This document shows, one piece after another, positions 54,383-63,308 of a stretch of DNA of 64,000 nucleotides. The DNA comes from Hoeflea sp. (lineage in GTDB: Bacteria; Pseudomonadota; Alphaproteobacteria; Rhizobiales; Rhizobiaceae), in contig NZ_NVXQ01000025.1 in NCBI RefSeq assembly GCF_002733955.1, positions 62,001 through 126,000 on the forward strand, given 5' to 3'. The notes below the pieces were generated by a model. It was not told the origin of the DNA. It saw only the letters and a program-made list of their open reading frames with translations, and searched no databases. Made by a program: the position numbers and the translations under genes. The number at the start of each line of letters is the position of its first letter. Position 1 is the stretch's first letter.

Positions 54383-55990
54383 ATGAAAGACGAATATTTG
54401 AAGAAGCAGGCACGCTGGCTCAGCGAAGGCCAGATCGGCCGCCGCCAATTTATCAAGACCGCAATCGCTGCCGGCCTGACCGTACCTTCGGCGCTGACGC
54501 TGGCAACGGACGTGCTCGCCGCGACCCCGAAAAAGGGCGGCAAGGCCCGTATTGGTTCGTCCTATGGCTCGACCACGGATGCGCTTGATCCCGGCACGTC
54601 GGAAAACGGCATGTCGCAGGCAATCAACTATGCGCGCGGAAACCATCTCACAGAGATCGACAATGACGGAAATCTGATCGCTGAACTTGCTGAAAGCTAC
54701 GAGCCGTCGAATGGCGCCAAGACCTGGATTTTCAATCTCCGCAAGGGCGTGGAATTCCACAACGGCAAGACCATGACTGCCGACGATGTCATCGCGACAT
54801 TCAACTATCACCGCGATGAGAATTCCAAGTCCGCTGCCAAGGGCCTGCTTTCCGCGGTCACCGACATCAAGAAGGACGGCGACAACCGGGTGATCTTCGA
54901 ACTTGAAGGCGGCAATGCCGACTTCCCGTATATCGCTTCCGATTATCACATTATGATCATGCCATCGGTTGACGGCATGATCGAGGATGCCAACAGCCCG
55001 ATTGGCACGGGTGGCTACATCATCGAGAGCTACGAGGCTGGCGTGCGCACCCTGATGAAGCGCAACCCGAACTTCTTCAAGGAAGGCCGGGCGCATTTCG
55101 ATGAAGTCGAGTTCATCACGCTTGCTGACACCACAGCACGACAGAATGCCATCATGAACGGCGACGTCGACTTCATCGACAATGTCGACCCGAAGACGGT
55201 GGCCCTGCTGGGACGGGTGCCGACGCTCGAAATTCTCAAGACCACCGGTACGCAGCATTACACATTCCCGATGCGGGTCAATGCGGCTCCTTTTGACAAT
55301 TACGATCTGCGCATGGCGCTCAAATATGCGATCAAGCGTCAGGAGCTTGTCGACAAGATCCTGCTTGGCCATGGTGAGGCCGGCAATGACGTTCCGGTCA
55401 ATGCCTCGATGCCGTTCTTGAATACCGAACTTCCGGTGCATGAGTTCGACGCCGAAAAGGCTGCTGAACACTACAAGAAGTCGGGCCACTCCGGTGCGAT
55501 CCAGCTGTCTGTTTCGGATGCGGCTTTCCCAGGCGCGGTTGATGCGGCGCAGCTCATCGCGGCCTCGGCGAAGGAAGCCGGGATCGAGATCGAGCTCATC
55601 CGCGAGCCAAGCGACGGTTACTGGTCCAATGTCTGGAACAAGAAGCCGTGGAGCGCCTGTTACTGGAGCGGTCGTCCGACCCAGGACTGGATGTATTCAT
55701 CTGCCTACACCGCCGATACGGAATGGAACGACACCGCCTGGAAGACCGGCGAATCTGCGGACAAGTTCAACGAGCTGGTGATAGCTGCGCGGTCGGAGAC
55801 CGACGACGACAAGCGCAAGGAGCAGTATTGGGAAGCCCAGCGGCTGCTGCAGGATGATGGCGGAGCGATCGTCAGCATGTGGGCCAGCTTCATCCATGCC
55901 CACGGCAAGGATCTGGTTCATGACGAGCAGGTTGCAGCCAACTGGCAGGCCGACGGCGGCAAGGTTGCTGAGCGTTGGTGGTTCGCCTGA
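54383..55990 (+). CDS. Family 5 peptide-type ABC substrate-binding protein
   Basis: 535-aa periplasmic binding protein. The Tat-like signal GRRQFIKTAIAAGLTVPSALTLATDVLAA (residues 18-46) points to export in folded form. SBP_bac_5 features: LAESYEPSNGAKTWIFNLRKGVEFHNGKTMTADDVIATFNY near 97-137, and GTGGYIIESYEAGVRTLMKRNPNFF near 210. The start at 54383 follows GGAGAAG. It is divergent from its permease and ATPase genes and is followed by a terminator. Ligand unknown (peptides or similar). Confidence 0.92.
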   Translation: MKDEYLKKQARWLSEGQIGRRQFIKTAIAAGLTVPSALTLATDVLAATPKKGGKARIGSSYGSTTDALDPGTSENGMSQAINYARGNHLTEIDNDGNLIAELAESYEPSNGAKTWIFNLRKGVEFHNGKTMTADDVIATFNYHRDENSKSAAKGLLSAVTDIKKDGDNRVIFELEGGNADFPYIASDYHIMIMPSVDGMIEDANSPIGTGGYIIESYEAGVRTLMKRNPNFFKEGRAHFDEVEFITLADTTARQNAIMNGDVDFIDNVDPKTVALLGRVPTLEILKTTGTQHYTFPMRVNAAPFDNYDLRMALKYAIKRQELVDKILLGHGEAGNDVPVNASMPFLNTELPVHEFDAEKAAEHYKKSGHSGAIQLSVSDAAFPGAVDAAQLIAASAKEAGIEIELIREPSDGYWSNVWNKKPWSACYWSGRPTQDWMYSSAYTADTEWNDTAWKTGESADKFNELVIAARSETDDDKRKEQYWEAQRLLQDDGGAIVSMWASFIHAHGKDLVHDEQVAANWQADGGKVAERWWFA

Positions 55991-56015
55991 TATCAGGCAG
56001 CACATGAAAGCAATT

Positions 56016-56043
56016 CGGCCGCGGAGTGATCCGCGGCCGTTTT
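56016..56043 (+). terminator. Rho-independent terminator after the binding-protein gene
   Basis: CGGCCGCGGA (56016-56025) pairs perfectly with TCCGCGGCCG (56030-56039) around GTGA and is followed by TTTT. It lies 26 bases after the stop codon. Confidence 0.92.
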
Positions 56044-56060
56044 CGTTTGCGTGTCTGGTC

Positions 56061-56091
56061 TAGAGCGTCGCATTCATCGAAAGACGCTCTA
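56061..56091. repeat. TAGAGCGTC/GACGCTCTA hairpin element
   Basis: A perfect nine-base inverted repeat, TAGAGCGTC (56061-56069) and GACGCTCTA (56083-56091), around a 13-base loop. Hairpins with AGAGCGTC arms are frequent intergenic repeats in rhizobial genomes. Its right end supplies the TAG stop codon of the PACE-type gene. Confidence 0.6.
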
Positions 56092-56535
56092 ATGCTCGCG
56101 GATGGTGTCGCGGTCTTGCGGTGACGCGGGGATGGGAAACACCACATCGTAGAGCCAGTTGAAGACGAAGGCGTAGACCAGGTAGAAAACCGCAAACGAG
56201 ATATCCATCACGAAGGCTTCGATCAGGCCGACGCCGAGATACCAGGCAATGAAGGGCAGCAGAACCAGCAGCAGCCCGGTTTCAAACAGGACTGCATGGA
56301 AGACGCGCAATGCGACCGTCTTTTTCACGCTGCCGGTCACGCGCAACAGCGCATGGTCAAAGATGAGATTGTAAAGGTAGTTCCAGCCGGTTGCGATGCT
56401 GGCGCTGACCACCGAGACAATTCCGATGTCACCAAGTGGCCGGGAAAAGATCCAGGCACCGAGCGGGATCACGATAAACAGCGCAATGATCTCGAAGCTC
56501 AGCGCATGCCGCAGTCTGTCTTTGGTGGTTCGCAC
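56089..56535 (-). CDS. PACE-family transmembrane efflux protein
   Basis: 148-aa protein with four helices arranged as two bacterial transmembrane pair repeats. Each repeat shows the family pattern: LRHALSFEIIALFIVIPLGAWIF (residues 8-30) with WNYLYNLIFD near 52, and LRVFHAVLFETGLLLVLLPFIAWYL (76-100) with FNWLYDVVFP near 128. PACE proteins export chlorhexidine and related cationic compounds, physiologically perhaps short diamines. The stop codon lies inside a repeat hairpin. Confidence 0.85.
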   Translation of the reverse strand: MRTTKDRLRHALSFEIIALFIVIPLGAWIFSRPLGDIGIVSVVSASIATGWNYLYNLIFDHALLRVTGSVKKTVALRVFHAVLFETGLLLVLLPFIAWYLGVGLIEAFVMDISFAVFYLVYAFVFNWLYDVVFPIPASPQDRDTIREH

Positions 56536-56789
56536 AGGACACCCCGTTCAATTGCCGGGTCGTCCCGGCGATGTTTCCCTGGTGGGGAGGTCGTCCTCGC
56601 TTGCCTTCTCATGTAGGCGTTTGCGCAGGCAGCGCAAGGCCATTTACCGATCCAGCCGTACTCGACCGGTGCAGCTGCAGTCGATGCTGGGATGTTTCAA
56701 TCGCACCGATATCTGCCGGTGTTCGAGCGCCGGTCGTCTGGTTACGCATTTCAATTCAATGGCTTCTACCGGGTTCCGGTCAAACTGAT

Positions 56790-58373
56790 TCAGTTTTGCA
56801 ACGCGGTTTCCGGCTGTCCGGCAAAGGAGCGAACGGTCTTGAGCGCGCCTTCGAGCTGGTCGCCTTTCTCGTCGGCGAGGGCGGCTTCGCGCAGCAATTT
56901 ACACCAATGAGCAGCATCCTCACGGCCTGCAAGCAGCGCCACGCCGTCCATCACCCGATCGAATTTCGACAGGCCGCGGGCATGGGTGTCGGAATAGCCC
57001 TTGACCAGGCGGCGGTTGCGCAAGGCCTCGACGCCGAGCGCATAGTCTACCTTGCGGTAGCTCAGCGCCTGTTCCAGCCAGCGTTCCATGTGCTCTTTCT
57101 CGATCGCATGGCGCAGGGTTCCGCGGCGGTACTTGCGAAGCCCGCCGAGAATGTAGAGCTGCGCGAAGGGCAGCAGCCGGTCGGTGCGCAACCGGCGCCC
57201 CTTGTTGACCATCCTGTCGATCAGCCGCATCGATTTTTCACTCGCCGACAGCCGGCGGCCGAGCCTCGCGGGCATCATGCCGACCACTTCCTCGGCGCGC
57301 GGATGCATGAACTCGGTGAGCTTCATCTGGGTGCCCTGGGCAGGCGAAATCTCGTTGCGGACGCGGGCAAAGCGGCTGCCGCGGGTCTTCAGGTCGGCGA
57401 CGCGGAACACGTCGTCATAGGCCATGGCCTTGGCGATGTATTTGGCGGCTTCCAGGGTCAGCTCATGGTTCTTTGCGGGGTCATCGTGGCTGAGGATCTG
57501 GTCAAGCCGGTCGAGATACTCGGCGCCGTAATCGAGATCCTGGAAGTCGACGACGGCGCGCAGACCGGTCAGGGCCATGTCACGAACGGCGGCGGGCAGG
57601 GCGGCTGCCCTTGCTTCGAGCGCCTGCCATTTCTCGACCAGGTGTCGCGGGCCTTTCGGAGTGTTGTCCGGAACCTGTTTCGCCAGTCCCGAACCCGGGC
57701 GCTCGATCCAGCCGCCGGCGGCACCTTCAAACCCGGCGGCAAAGGCGCGCAGGCTGGCTTCAACGCCCCGGCCGGAGGCCTTGATGGCGGCTTCGAAACT
57801 CTCGCGCTCGAACGGCAGTGCGCCGGAGCCTGCGAGGGCGCCGAACAGGCTTGCCGAGATCATCGATCCGGCATCGACTGCCATCTTTTCCATGTCGAAA
57901 GCGATGAAGCGCTGGGCGGCGATTTCCGCAGCCGCGATCACTTCCTCCGAGTCAGCGATGCCATCTCCGGGCACCATCTTCTCGGAGACGGCGAGCGCGC
58001 GATGCGACGAGGCAATCAGGGTGGTACGGTCCGGGGTGACGAAGCCGCGCATGATTGCACGTCCGGCCTCCATCATTTCGGCTGCCACCAGAATATCGAC
58101 GTCGCCAGCGGCCGGCAGCAGCGAGAACACCGGCTTGCGTTCGCTGGCGGGGGCCATCTCCATATAATAGATGGTGGCGCCGGTACGCTGGGCGACGCCA
58201 GCCACGGAGGTTGCCTGGACGACATAGCCGTTGCGGTGGGCGCAGTCCTCGACCCAATTGGTCAGCACGCCGCCGCCCTGGCCGCCGACGGCCATGATTG
58301 CGATCTTGATGATCTGGTCCAGCGCCAGGTCAGGCTGCCTGGGCTGCAGTTCGGTGAGTGTGGTGGTTGCCAT
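56790..58373 (-). CDS. iorB: Indolepyruvate:ferredoxin oxidoreductase beta subunit, long form
   Basis: 527-aa subunit of a 2-oxoacid:ferredoxin oxidoreductase that acts on aryl pyruvates. The gamma-type catalytic domain covers about residues 20-200 (IKIAIMAVGGQGGGVLTNWV, VAGVAQRTGATIYYMEM). The remaining ~300 residues form an extra C-terminal domain seen in aerobic proteobacterial members and absent from the ~200-residue archaeal IorB. It is four bases downstream of iorA in the same operon. No iron-sulfur motif is seen in this subunit. Confidence 0.88.
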   Translation of the reverse strand: MATTTLTELQPRQPDLALDQIIKIAIMAVGGQGGGVLTNWVEDCAHRNGYVVQATSVAGVAQRTGATIYYMEMAPASERKPVFSLLPAAGDVDILVAAEMMEAGRAIMRGFVTPDRTTLIASSHRALAVSEKMVPGDGIADSEEVIAAAEIAAQRFIAFDMEKMAVDAGSMISASLFGALAGSGALPFERESFEAAIKASGRGVEASLRAFAAGFEGAAGGWIERPGSGLAKQVPDNTPKGPRHLVEKWQALEARAAALPAAVRDMALTGLRAVVDFQDLDYGAEYLDRLDQILSHDDPAKNHELTLEAAKYIAKAMAYDDVFRVADLKTRGSRFARVRNEISPAQGTQMKLTEFMHPRAEEVVGMMPARLGRRLSASEKSMRLIDRMVNKGRRLRTDRLLPFAQLYILGGLRKYRRGTLRHAIEKEHMERWLEQALSYRKVDYALGVEALRNRRLVKGYSDTHARGLSKFDRVMDGVALLAGREDAAHWCKLLREAALADEKGDQLEGALKTVRSFAGQPETALQN

Positions 58374-58377
58374 GTGA

Positions 58378-60525
58378 TCAGGTCCGGGCGAATTCGATGC
58401 GGGTGCTGGAGCGGCGATTTTGAAGCCATGCGATGGTCTTGCTTCTCAGGCTGCCGATCTTGCGTTCGAGCCAACCGGGATTGTGCACAACTTCAGCGCG
58501 GAAGAAGGACGGGCACAGCACGGCTGCATCGGCCACTTCGCCGCAATTGCCGCAACCGACGCAGCTCTGGTCGATGCTGGCGACCGGGTCGTCGCGGAGC
58601 GGATCGTCGAGTTTCTTCAGCGACAGCGAAGGGCAGCCCGACAGGCGGATGCAGGCGTGATCGCCGGTGCAGACGTCTTCGTCGATGCCGAAACGCGGCT
58701 TTTCAACCCGGCGGCCTTCCTTGATCGCCTTGTTCATCAAGGGCTTTTCGCGGCGCTGCTTGTTGAGCATGCATTCCGAGGAAGCGACGATGACCTTGGG
58801 GCCGACATGGTCAGTGGTCAGTGCCTCCTTCAGGATCTCGCGCATCTTGGGCACGTCATAGGTGCGGTCGAGCTGGCGCACCCACTTGACGCCGACGCCC
58901 TTGACCGCATCGGCGATCGGGTGGCCGGTCGCCTTGGTCGGATTGTCGGCGCGCGAGGACAGCACGTCCTGTCCGCCGGTGGCGGCGGAGTAGAAATTGT
59001 CGACAATGACGATCACGCCGTCGGACTTGTTGTAGACGGCGTTGCCGATCGAGGACGACAACCCGTTGTGCCAGAAACCACCGTCGCCGAGAATCGAGAT
59101 CGAGCGTTTTTCGCCGCCGCCATCAAAGGCCGCGTTGGAGGCCGGACCGAGGCCGTAGCCCATGGTCGAACCGCCAATTTCAAACGGTGGCAGGGTGGCA
59201 AACAGATGGCAGCCGATGTCGCCGGCGATCTGGTGCTTGCCGAATTCCTGTTCGGTCAGCTTGATGGCTGCAAAGATCGGCCGTTCCGGGCAGCCGGTGC
59301 AGAATCCTGGCGGACGGATCGGCACGGTCTTGGAGAGGTCGGGCAGGGCAGGCTTTTCCTCGGAGTTGGGCGCGCGCAGGCGAGCCGGTAACAACTCCGG
59401 AGCGGCTTTCTTCAAGAAGGCCTCAAGCCCGTCAAGCATGACCTGGCCGGTGTATTCGCCTGCCATCGGCAGCATGTCCTTGCCGTGCAGGCTGATGCTG
59501 CGACCGGACTTGTAAAGAGCTGCGCCGAGCGCCTGTTCGATGAATTCGGGCTGGCCTTCCTCGACCACCAGGACAGACGACTTGCCTTCGCAGAATTCGA
59601 GGAATTCGTCATTGACCAGCGGGTAAGTGACGTTGAGCACGTAGAGCGGGATGTCGGTCTCGCCGTGGATGTCGGCCAGGCCAAGGCGTTGCAGCGCGCG
59701 GATGACGCCATTGTACATGCCGCCCTGCAGAACGATGCCGACCGGTGCCTCCTTCGGGCCGAACATCTCGTTGAGCTTGTTCTCGACGATGTATTTCTGC
59801 GCTGCCGGCCAGCGGTTGTTGATCTTGTCGTGTTCCTGCAGATAGGACATCGGCGGCAGCACGACACGGGCGTAGTCGCTGCGCGGCGTGGCCAGCGCAT
59901 CCTTGACCGTAAAGGGCGGGCGCTTGTTGTCCTTGGCCTCGAAGCTGCCGGTCACATGACACGAGCGGATCCGCACCATCAGCATCACCGGGGTGTTGGA
60001 TGCTTCCGACAGCTCGAAGCCCTGATGCACCGATTGCACGATCGAAGGCAGGTTGGGGCGGGGATCGAGCAGCCACATCTGCGATTTCATCGCGAATGCG
60101 TGGCTGCGCTCCTGCATGATCGAGGAGCCTTCGCCGTAGTCCTCGCCGATGATCACCAGTGCCCCGCCGGTCACGCCGGAAGACGACAGGTTGGCGAGCG
60201 CATCGGAGGCGACATTGACGCCGACGGGACCCTTGAAGGTGACGGCGCCGCGGATCGGGTAATGCACCGACGCTGCAAGCATGGCCGCGGCGGCGGCTTC
60301 CGAGGCGTTGGCCTCGTAGCGCACGCCCAGTTCGGTGAGGATCTCCTCGGCATCGGCAAGCACGTCCATCAGATGGCTGATCGGCGCGCCCTGGTAGCCG
60401 CCGACATAGCCGACACCGGCTTCCAGTAGTGCTTTGGTCAGCGCCAGAATGCCCTCGCCGGAAAAGGTCTCGCCTTCTCCGACCTTCAGTTTCTGGACTT
60501 CCTTGGCAAATGAACGTTCAGCCAT
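58378..60525 (-). CDS. iorA: Indolepyruvate:ferredoxin oxidoreductase alpha subunit
   Basis: 715-aa thiamine-diphosphate enzyme. N-terminal pyrimidine-binding domain (GYVGGYQGAPISHLMDVLAD near 38-57), central domains, and the ThDP motif ILGDGGFWHNGLSSSIGNAVYNKSDGVIVIVDNFY (about 475-510). A C-terminal ferredoxin-like region (630-690) has DEDVCTGDHACIRLSGCPSL, where TGDHAC replaces TGCxxC, so that cluster motif lacks one cysteine; then SCVGCGNCGEVADAAVLCPSF is complete. It converts aryl pyruvates to aryl-acetyl-CoA with ferredoxin reduction. Confidence 0.9.
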   Translation of the reverse strand: MAERSFAKEVQKLKVGEGETFSGEGILALTKALLEAGVGYVGGYQGAPISHLMDVLADAEEILTELGVRYEANASEAAAAAMLAASVHYPIRGAVTFKGPVGVNVASDALANLSSSGVTGGALVIIGEDYGEGSSIMQERSHAFAMKSQMWLLDPRPNLPSIVQSVHQGFELSEASNTPVMLMVRIRSCHVTGSFEAKDNKRPPFTVKDALATPRSDYARVVLPPMSYLQEHDKINNRWPAAQKYIVENKLNEMFGPKEAPVGIVLQGGMYNGVIRALQRLGLADIHGETDIPLYVLNVTYPLVNDEFLEFCEGKSSVLVVEEGQPEFIEQALGAALYKSGRSISLHGKDMLPMAGEYTGQVMLDGLEAFLKKAAPELLPARLRAPNSEEKPALPDLSKTVPIRPPGFCTGCPERPIFAAIKLTEQEFGKHQIAGDIGCHLFATLPPFEIGGSTMGYGLGPASNAAFDGGGEKRSISILGDGGFWHNGLSSSIGNAVYNKSDGVIVIVDNFYSAATGGQDVLSSRADNPTKATGHPIADAVKGVGVKWVRQLDRTYDVPKMREILKEALTTDHVGPKVIVASSECMLNKQRREKPLMNKAIKEGRRVEKPRFGIDEDVCTGDHACIRLSGCPSLSLKKLDDPLRDDPVASIDQSCVGCGNCGEVADAAVLCPSFFRAEVVHNPGWLERKIGSLRSKTIAWLQNRRSSTRIEFART

Positions 60526-60560
60526 CTGATACCTCTAACTGCTTGACTGCTGAGCCGGCC

Positions 60561-61157
60561 TTACTTGGCCGGTTCGGTGTTGGACCAGAGAACGGGACCG
60601 CCGTCTTTTTCATAGGCCATGCCCTTCGGAAACGAGATCGCCTCCATCTGCAGGCCCCAGGGGGCGAAGAAATACAGCACCGACTGACCGGCGGCCGGGC
60701 CTTCATTGACAGGGAACGGGCCCATCAGCGTGCGGATGCCCTTGTCCTTGAAATAGGCGGCAGCGGCGTCGATGTCGTCGACATAAAACCCGATATGGTG
60801 TCCGCCAATGTCGCTGTTGCGCGGCCGCACAGTCTGCTGGTCGGGCGCATCGTAGGAAAACAGCTCGATGTTGCTGCCGAAACCGCAGCGCATCAGCGTA
60901 ATCTGGTTGACCACGGCGCGCGGATCGACGTCGAGCAGGTCCTGCATGAAGGTGCCGGTATCATCCCGGAAGGGGCCAAAGGAAGTGGCCTTCTCGCAGC
61001 CCAACACGTCGGAGAAGAAGGTTTCGGCCTCGTTGATATCCGGCACGGTCAGGCCGATGTGATTGACACCCCTGACGCCTGGCAGTGTCTCGGCCTTGGC
61101 GGGGAGGGCGCCAAGGGTCACGGCAAGGGCAGCTATGGCTAGAATGCTGTGTTTCAT
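60561..61157 (-). CDS. Exported VOC (glyoxalase-fold) protein
   Basis: 198-aa protein with a clear signal peptide (MKHSILAIAALAVTLGALPAKA) followed by a VOC domain: VNHIGLTVPDINEAETFFSDVLG near 32-54 and HHIGFYVDDIDAAAAYFKDKG near 120-140, the metal-ligand His and Glu (LQMEAISFP near 170) in normal places. The start at 61157 has AGGAGAAG upstream. A periplasmic VOC protein is unusual. It lies between marR and iorA. Function unknown; dioxygenase, lyase or isomerase chemistry is possible. Confidence 0.82.
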   Translation of the reverse strand: MKHSILAIAALAVTLGALPAKAETLPGVRGVNHIGLTVPDINEAETFFSDVLGCEKATSFGPFRDDTGTFMQDLLDVDPRAVVNQITLMRCGFGSNIELFSYDAPDQQTVRPRNSDIGGHHIGFYVDDIDAAAAYFKDKGIRTLMGPFPVNEGPAAGQSVLYFFAPWGLQMEAISFPKGMAYEKDGGPVLWSNTEPAK

Positions 61158-61215
61158 TGGTCTTCTCCTGATGCTTCGGTCCGGGTGAGGTTGGTATGCA
61201 ATGGGCTTCAGACTG

Positions 61216-61707
61216 TCAGAAATCGTGCTTGCGAATGTTCTTGAGCACCTTCTGGAGCGTGGTCACGAAAGCCTGGCGCTCTTCGTCAGGGATATCCTTG
61301 AACATCTGGGCGTAGCTCTGCGCCATCGACGGCCAAAGCTGGTCAAGCGCTGCGCGGCCAGTATCGGTGATGCCGATGCGGGTGACACGGCTGTCATTCG
61401 GATCGGACTCGCGTCGGACCATATTGTCCGAAGCCAGCTGATCGAGCGCGCGGCTCAGCGTCGATTGTTCGACAACGGCGTAGACTGCCAACTCGCTGAT
61501 CGGCAGCGCGTCGATGACCGAAAGCACGGCAAGCGCGCGCATCTTGGGTGTCGTCAGCCCGAGTTCCGTCATCTCCTGCCGCAGGTCCGCATTGTAGCGG
61601 CCCATGATGCGGTTCATCAGATAGGGGGCGAAATTGGACAGGCCGATTTCGCCAAGCCGCGGCAAGGGCTCGGATTTTGCTGTTTCTGGTTTCCTGGTCT
61701 CGTTCAT
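61216..61707 (-). CDS. MarR-family transcriptional regulator
   Basis: 163-aa winged-helix regulator. The DNA-binding part reads ELGLTTPKMRALAVLSVIDALPISELAVYAVVEQSTLSRALDQLASDNMV (47-96), with the wing RRESDPNDSRVTRIGITDTGRAA. It overlaps the upstream flavoprotein gene by four bases (ATGA) and so is part of the operon it probably controls. Ligand unknown, perhaps an aromatic acid. Confidence 0.88.
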   Translation of the reverse strand: MNETRKPETAKSEPLPRLGEIGLSNFAPYLMNRIMGRYNADLRQEMTELGLTTPKMRALAVLSVIDALPISELAVYAVVEQSTLSRALDQLASDNMVRRESDPNDSRVTRIGITDTGRAALDQLWPSMAQSYAQMFKDIPDEERQAFVTTLQKVLKNIRKHDF

Positions 61708-63281
61708 CCGCCCAACCTTTTTGCCAACAGCATGCCGGAACCGCCGCCAAGCCCCGGTCCGGGGTGGGTGGAGGCGCCGATGTGATGCAGGTTCTCGATC
61801 GCTGTCGTGTTGTTCTTGCTGTGCGCGAAGGGACGCCAGATGAAGAACTGGTCCACCGCACAGGAGCCGCCATAGGGATCGCCGCCGACGAGATTGATGT
61901 TCATGGTTTCCAGATCCACCGGCGAATAGGCCTTGCGGGCAAGCACGCTGTCGGCAAAGCCTTCGATATGATTGGCGAGGATCGCCTCGATGCGGTCGGC
62001 GAAGGCCTCGCGGGTGGCTTCACTCCAGACGCCGCCGGTTTCGATTTCACCAGCTGCGTCGCCCTTGACGGTACGCGGTGCATCCGGGATCTGCAGCCAG
62101 AGGATGGACTTGCCGTCCGGGCAGCGAGAGGGATCGAGACGGTGCGGCTGGCCGACACAGATGGTCGGTGTTGCCGGCAGCATGCCGCGCTCGGCCTCGT
62201 TGGAGGATTTCGAGACGGAATCGATGCTGTCAGCGAGATGGATGAGGGCGACGTCTTCTAGCCCGTCGGTCTTCCACCGGATCGGGCCATCAATGGCGTA
62301 GTGCAGCTGGAAATTGCCGCGGCCGTGGCGGAACTCATTAAGGCCGGAGGTGACCTCTTCGGGAAGTTTCGCGGTCTCGTCGCGCAGCAGCCGGTTGTAG
62401 AGCTGTCCCGGTGCCACCGAGCAGATCACGTGGGAAGCGGTGATCTCGCTGCCATCGGCAAGCCTGACACCGGCGGCCTTGCCATCGCGAAGGATAATCC
62501 GGTCGACATCGGCGCCCGTGCGCAATTCGCCGCCATTGGCCTCGATCAGGCCCTTGAAAGCAGCGACGGCCTGGCTGGCGCCGCCCTTGACCACAGGTGC
62601 GCCAGCGGCCTCCAGCGCAAAGGCGATGACCTTGCCCATCTGGCTGCCATAGGCCGATTCCGTGGTCAGGCCGGTGTGCAAGGCCCAGGGTGCCCAGAGG
62701 GCCTGGACAAGCTCCGACCGGTAGGAGCTCTCGAGCCAGGCGCGAATCGGGCGCAAGGCTTCCCCCATCCAGGCGGCGAGGCCGCGAAGCCCGCGTTTCC
62801 AAGCCTGACTGATCATCAGCTTGGCCGTGGGCCAGCTCCACAATTCGCCGCCGAGCAGCGCGAACAGGAAAGGCGCATCGGCTTCGATCGCTTCGACGTC
62901 CGTCTTGTGGCGGTCGCCGTCGCCAACGGAAATCGCATTGAACGTCTTGACGTTGGCGGCACGGTCCGTTGTCAGCACCAGCGACGAGCCGTCGGGCCTC
63001 AGAACCGCTGTCGGGTGCGGTGTGTGACAGAATTCCAGCCCATGCCGCGCCAAATCAGCTCCGAGCTCGGCATGGGCGGGAGAGGTCAGAAACAGCACGA
63101 AGGTGGCTGCCATGACGTCATGGTGGAAACCGGGCAGGGTGATTTCCTCGGTGCGCATGCAGCCGCCGTAGCGGTCCTCACGCTCGAGCACCAGCACACG
63201 CTTGCCTTTTGAGGAAAGCATGGCCGTGGCAACGAGTGAATTGATCCCGCTGCCGACGATGATGTGGTCATAATCTGCCAT
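61704..63281 (-). CDS. Phytoene desaturase-like FAD oxidoreductase
   Basis: 525-aa flavoprotein of the CrtI/amine-oxidase group. N-terminal DHIIVGSGINSLVATAMLSSKGKRVLVLEREDRYGG (4-39) is the FAD motif, and the C-terminal HHIGASTHPGPGLGGGSGMLLAKRLGG closes the FAD site as in CrtI. No carotenoid genes are nearby, so it is more likely a catabolic oxidoreductase than a carotenoid enzyme. It is followed by marR (four-base overlap) and preceded by the cyclase gene 27 bases upstream. Confidence 0.83.
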   Translation of the reverse strand: MADYDHIIVGSGINSLVATAMLSSKGKRVLVLEREDRYGGCMRTEEITLPGFHHDVMAATFVLFLTSPAHAELGADLARHGLEFCHTPHPTAVLRPDGSSLVLTTDRAANVKTFNAISVGDGDRHKTDVEAIEADAPFLFALLGGELWSWPTAKLMISQAWKRGLRGLAAWMGEALRPIRAWLESSYRSELVQALWAPWALHTGLTTESAYGSQMGKVIAFALEAAGAPVVKGGASQAVAAFKGLIEANGGELRTGADVDRIILRDGKAAGVRLADGSEITASHVICSVAPGQLYNRLLRDETAKLPEEVTSGLNEFRHGRGNFQLHYAIDGPIRWKTDGLEDVALIHLADSIDSVSKSSNEAERGMLPATPTICVGQPHRLDPSRCPDGKSILWLQIPDAPRTVKGDAAGEIETGGVWSEATREAFADRIEAILANHIEGFADSVLARKAYSPVDLETMNINLVGGDPYGGSCAVDQFFIWRPFAHSKNNTTAIENLHHIGASTHPGPGLGGGSGMLLAKRLGG

Positions 63282-63308
63282 TGTCCCGGTCTCCGGCGTC
63301 GACGCGCT

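Noticed and set aside
56571-58724. 717-codon plus-strand frame opposite iorB
   Set aside because: Shadow frame without recognisable domains; iorB is well supported.
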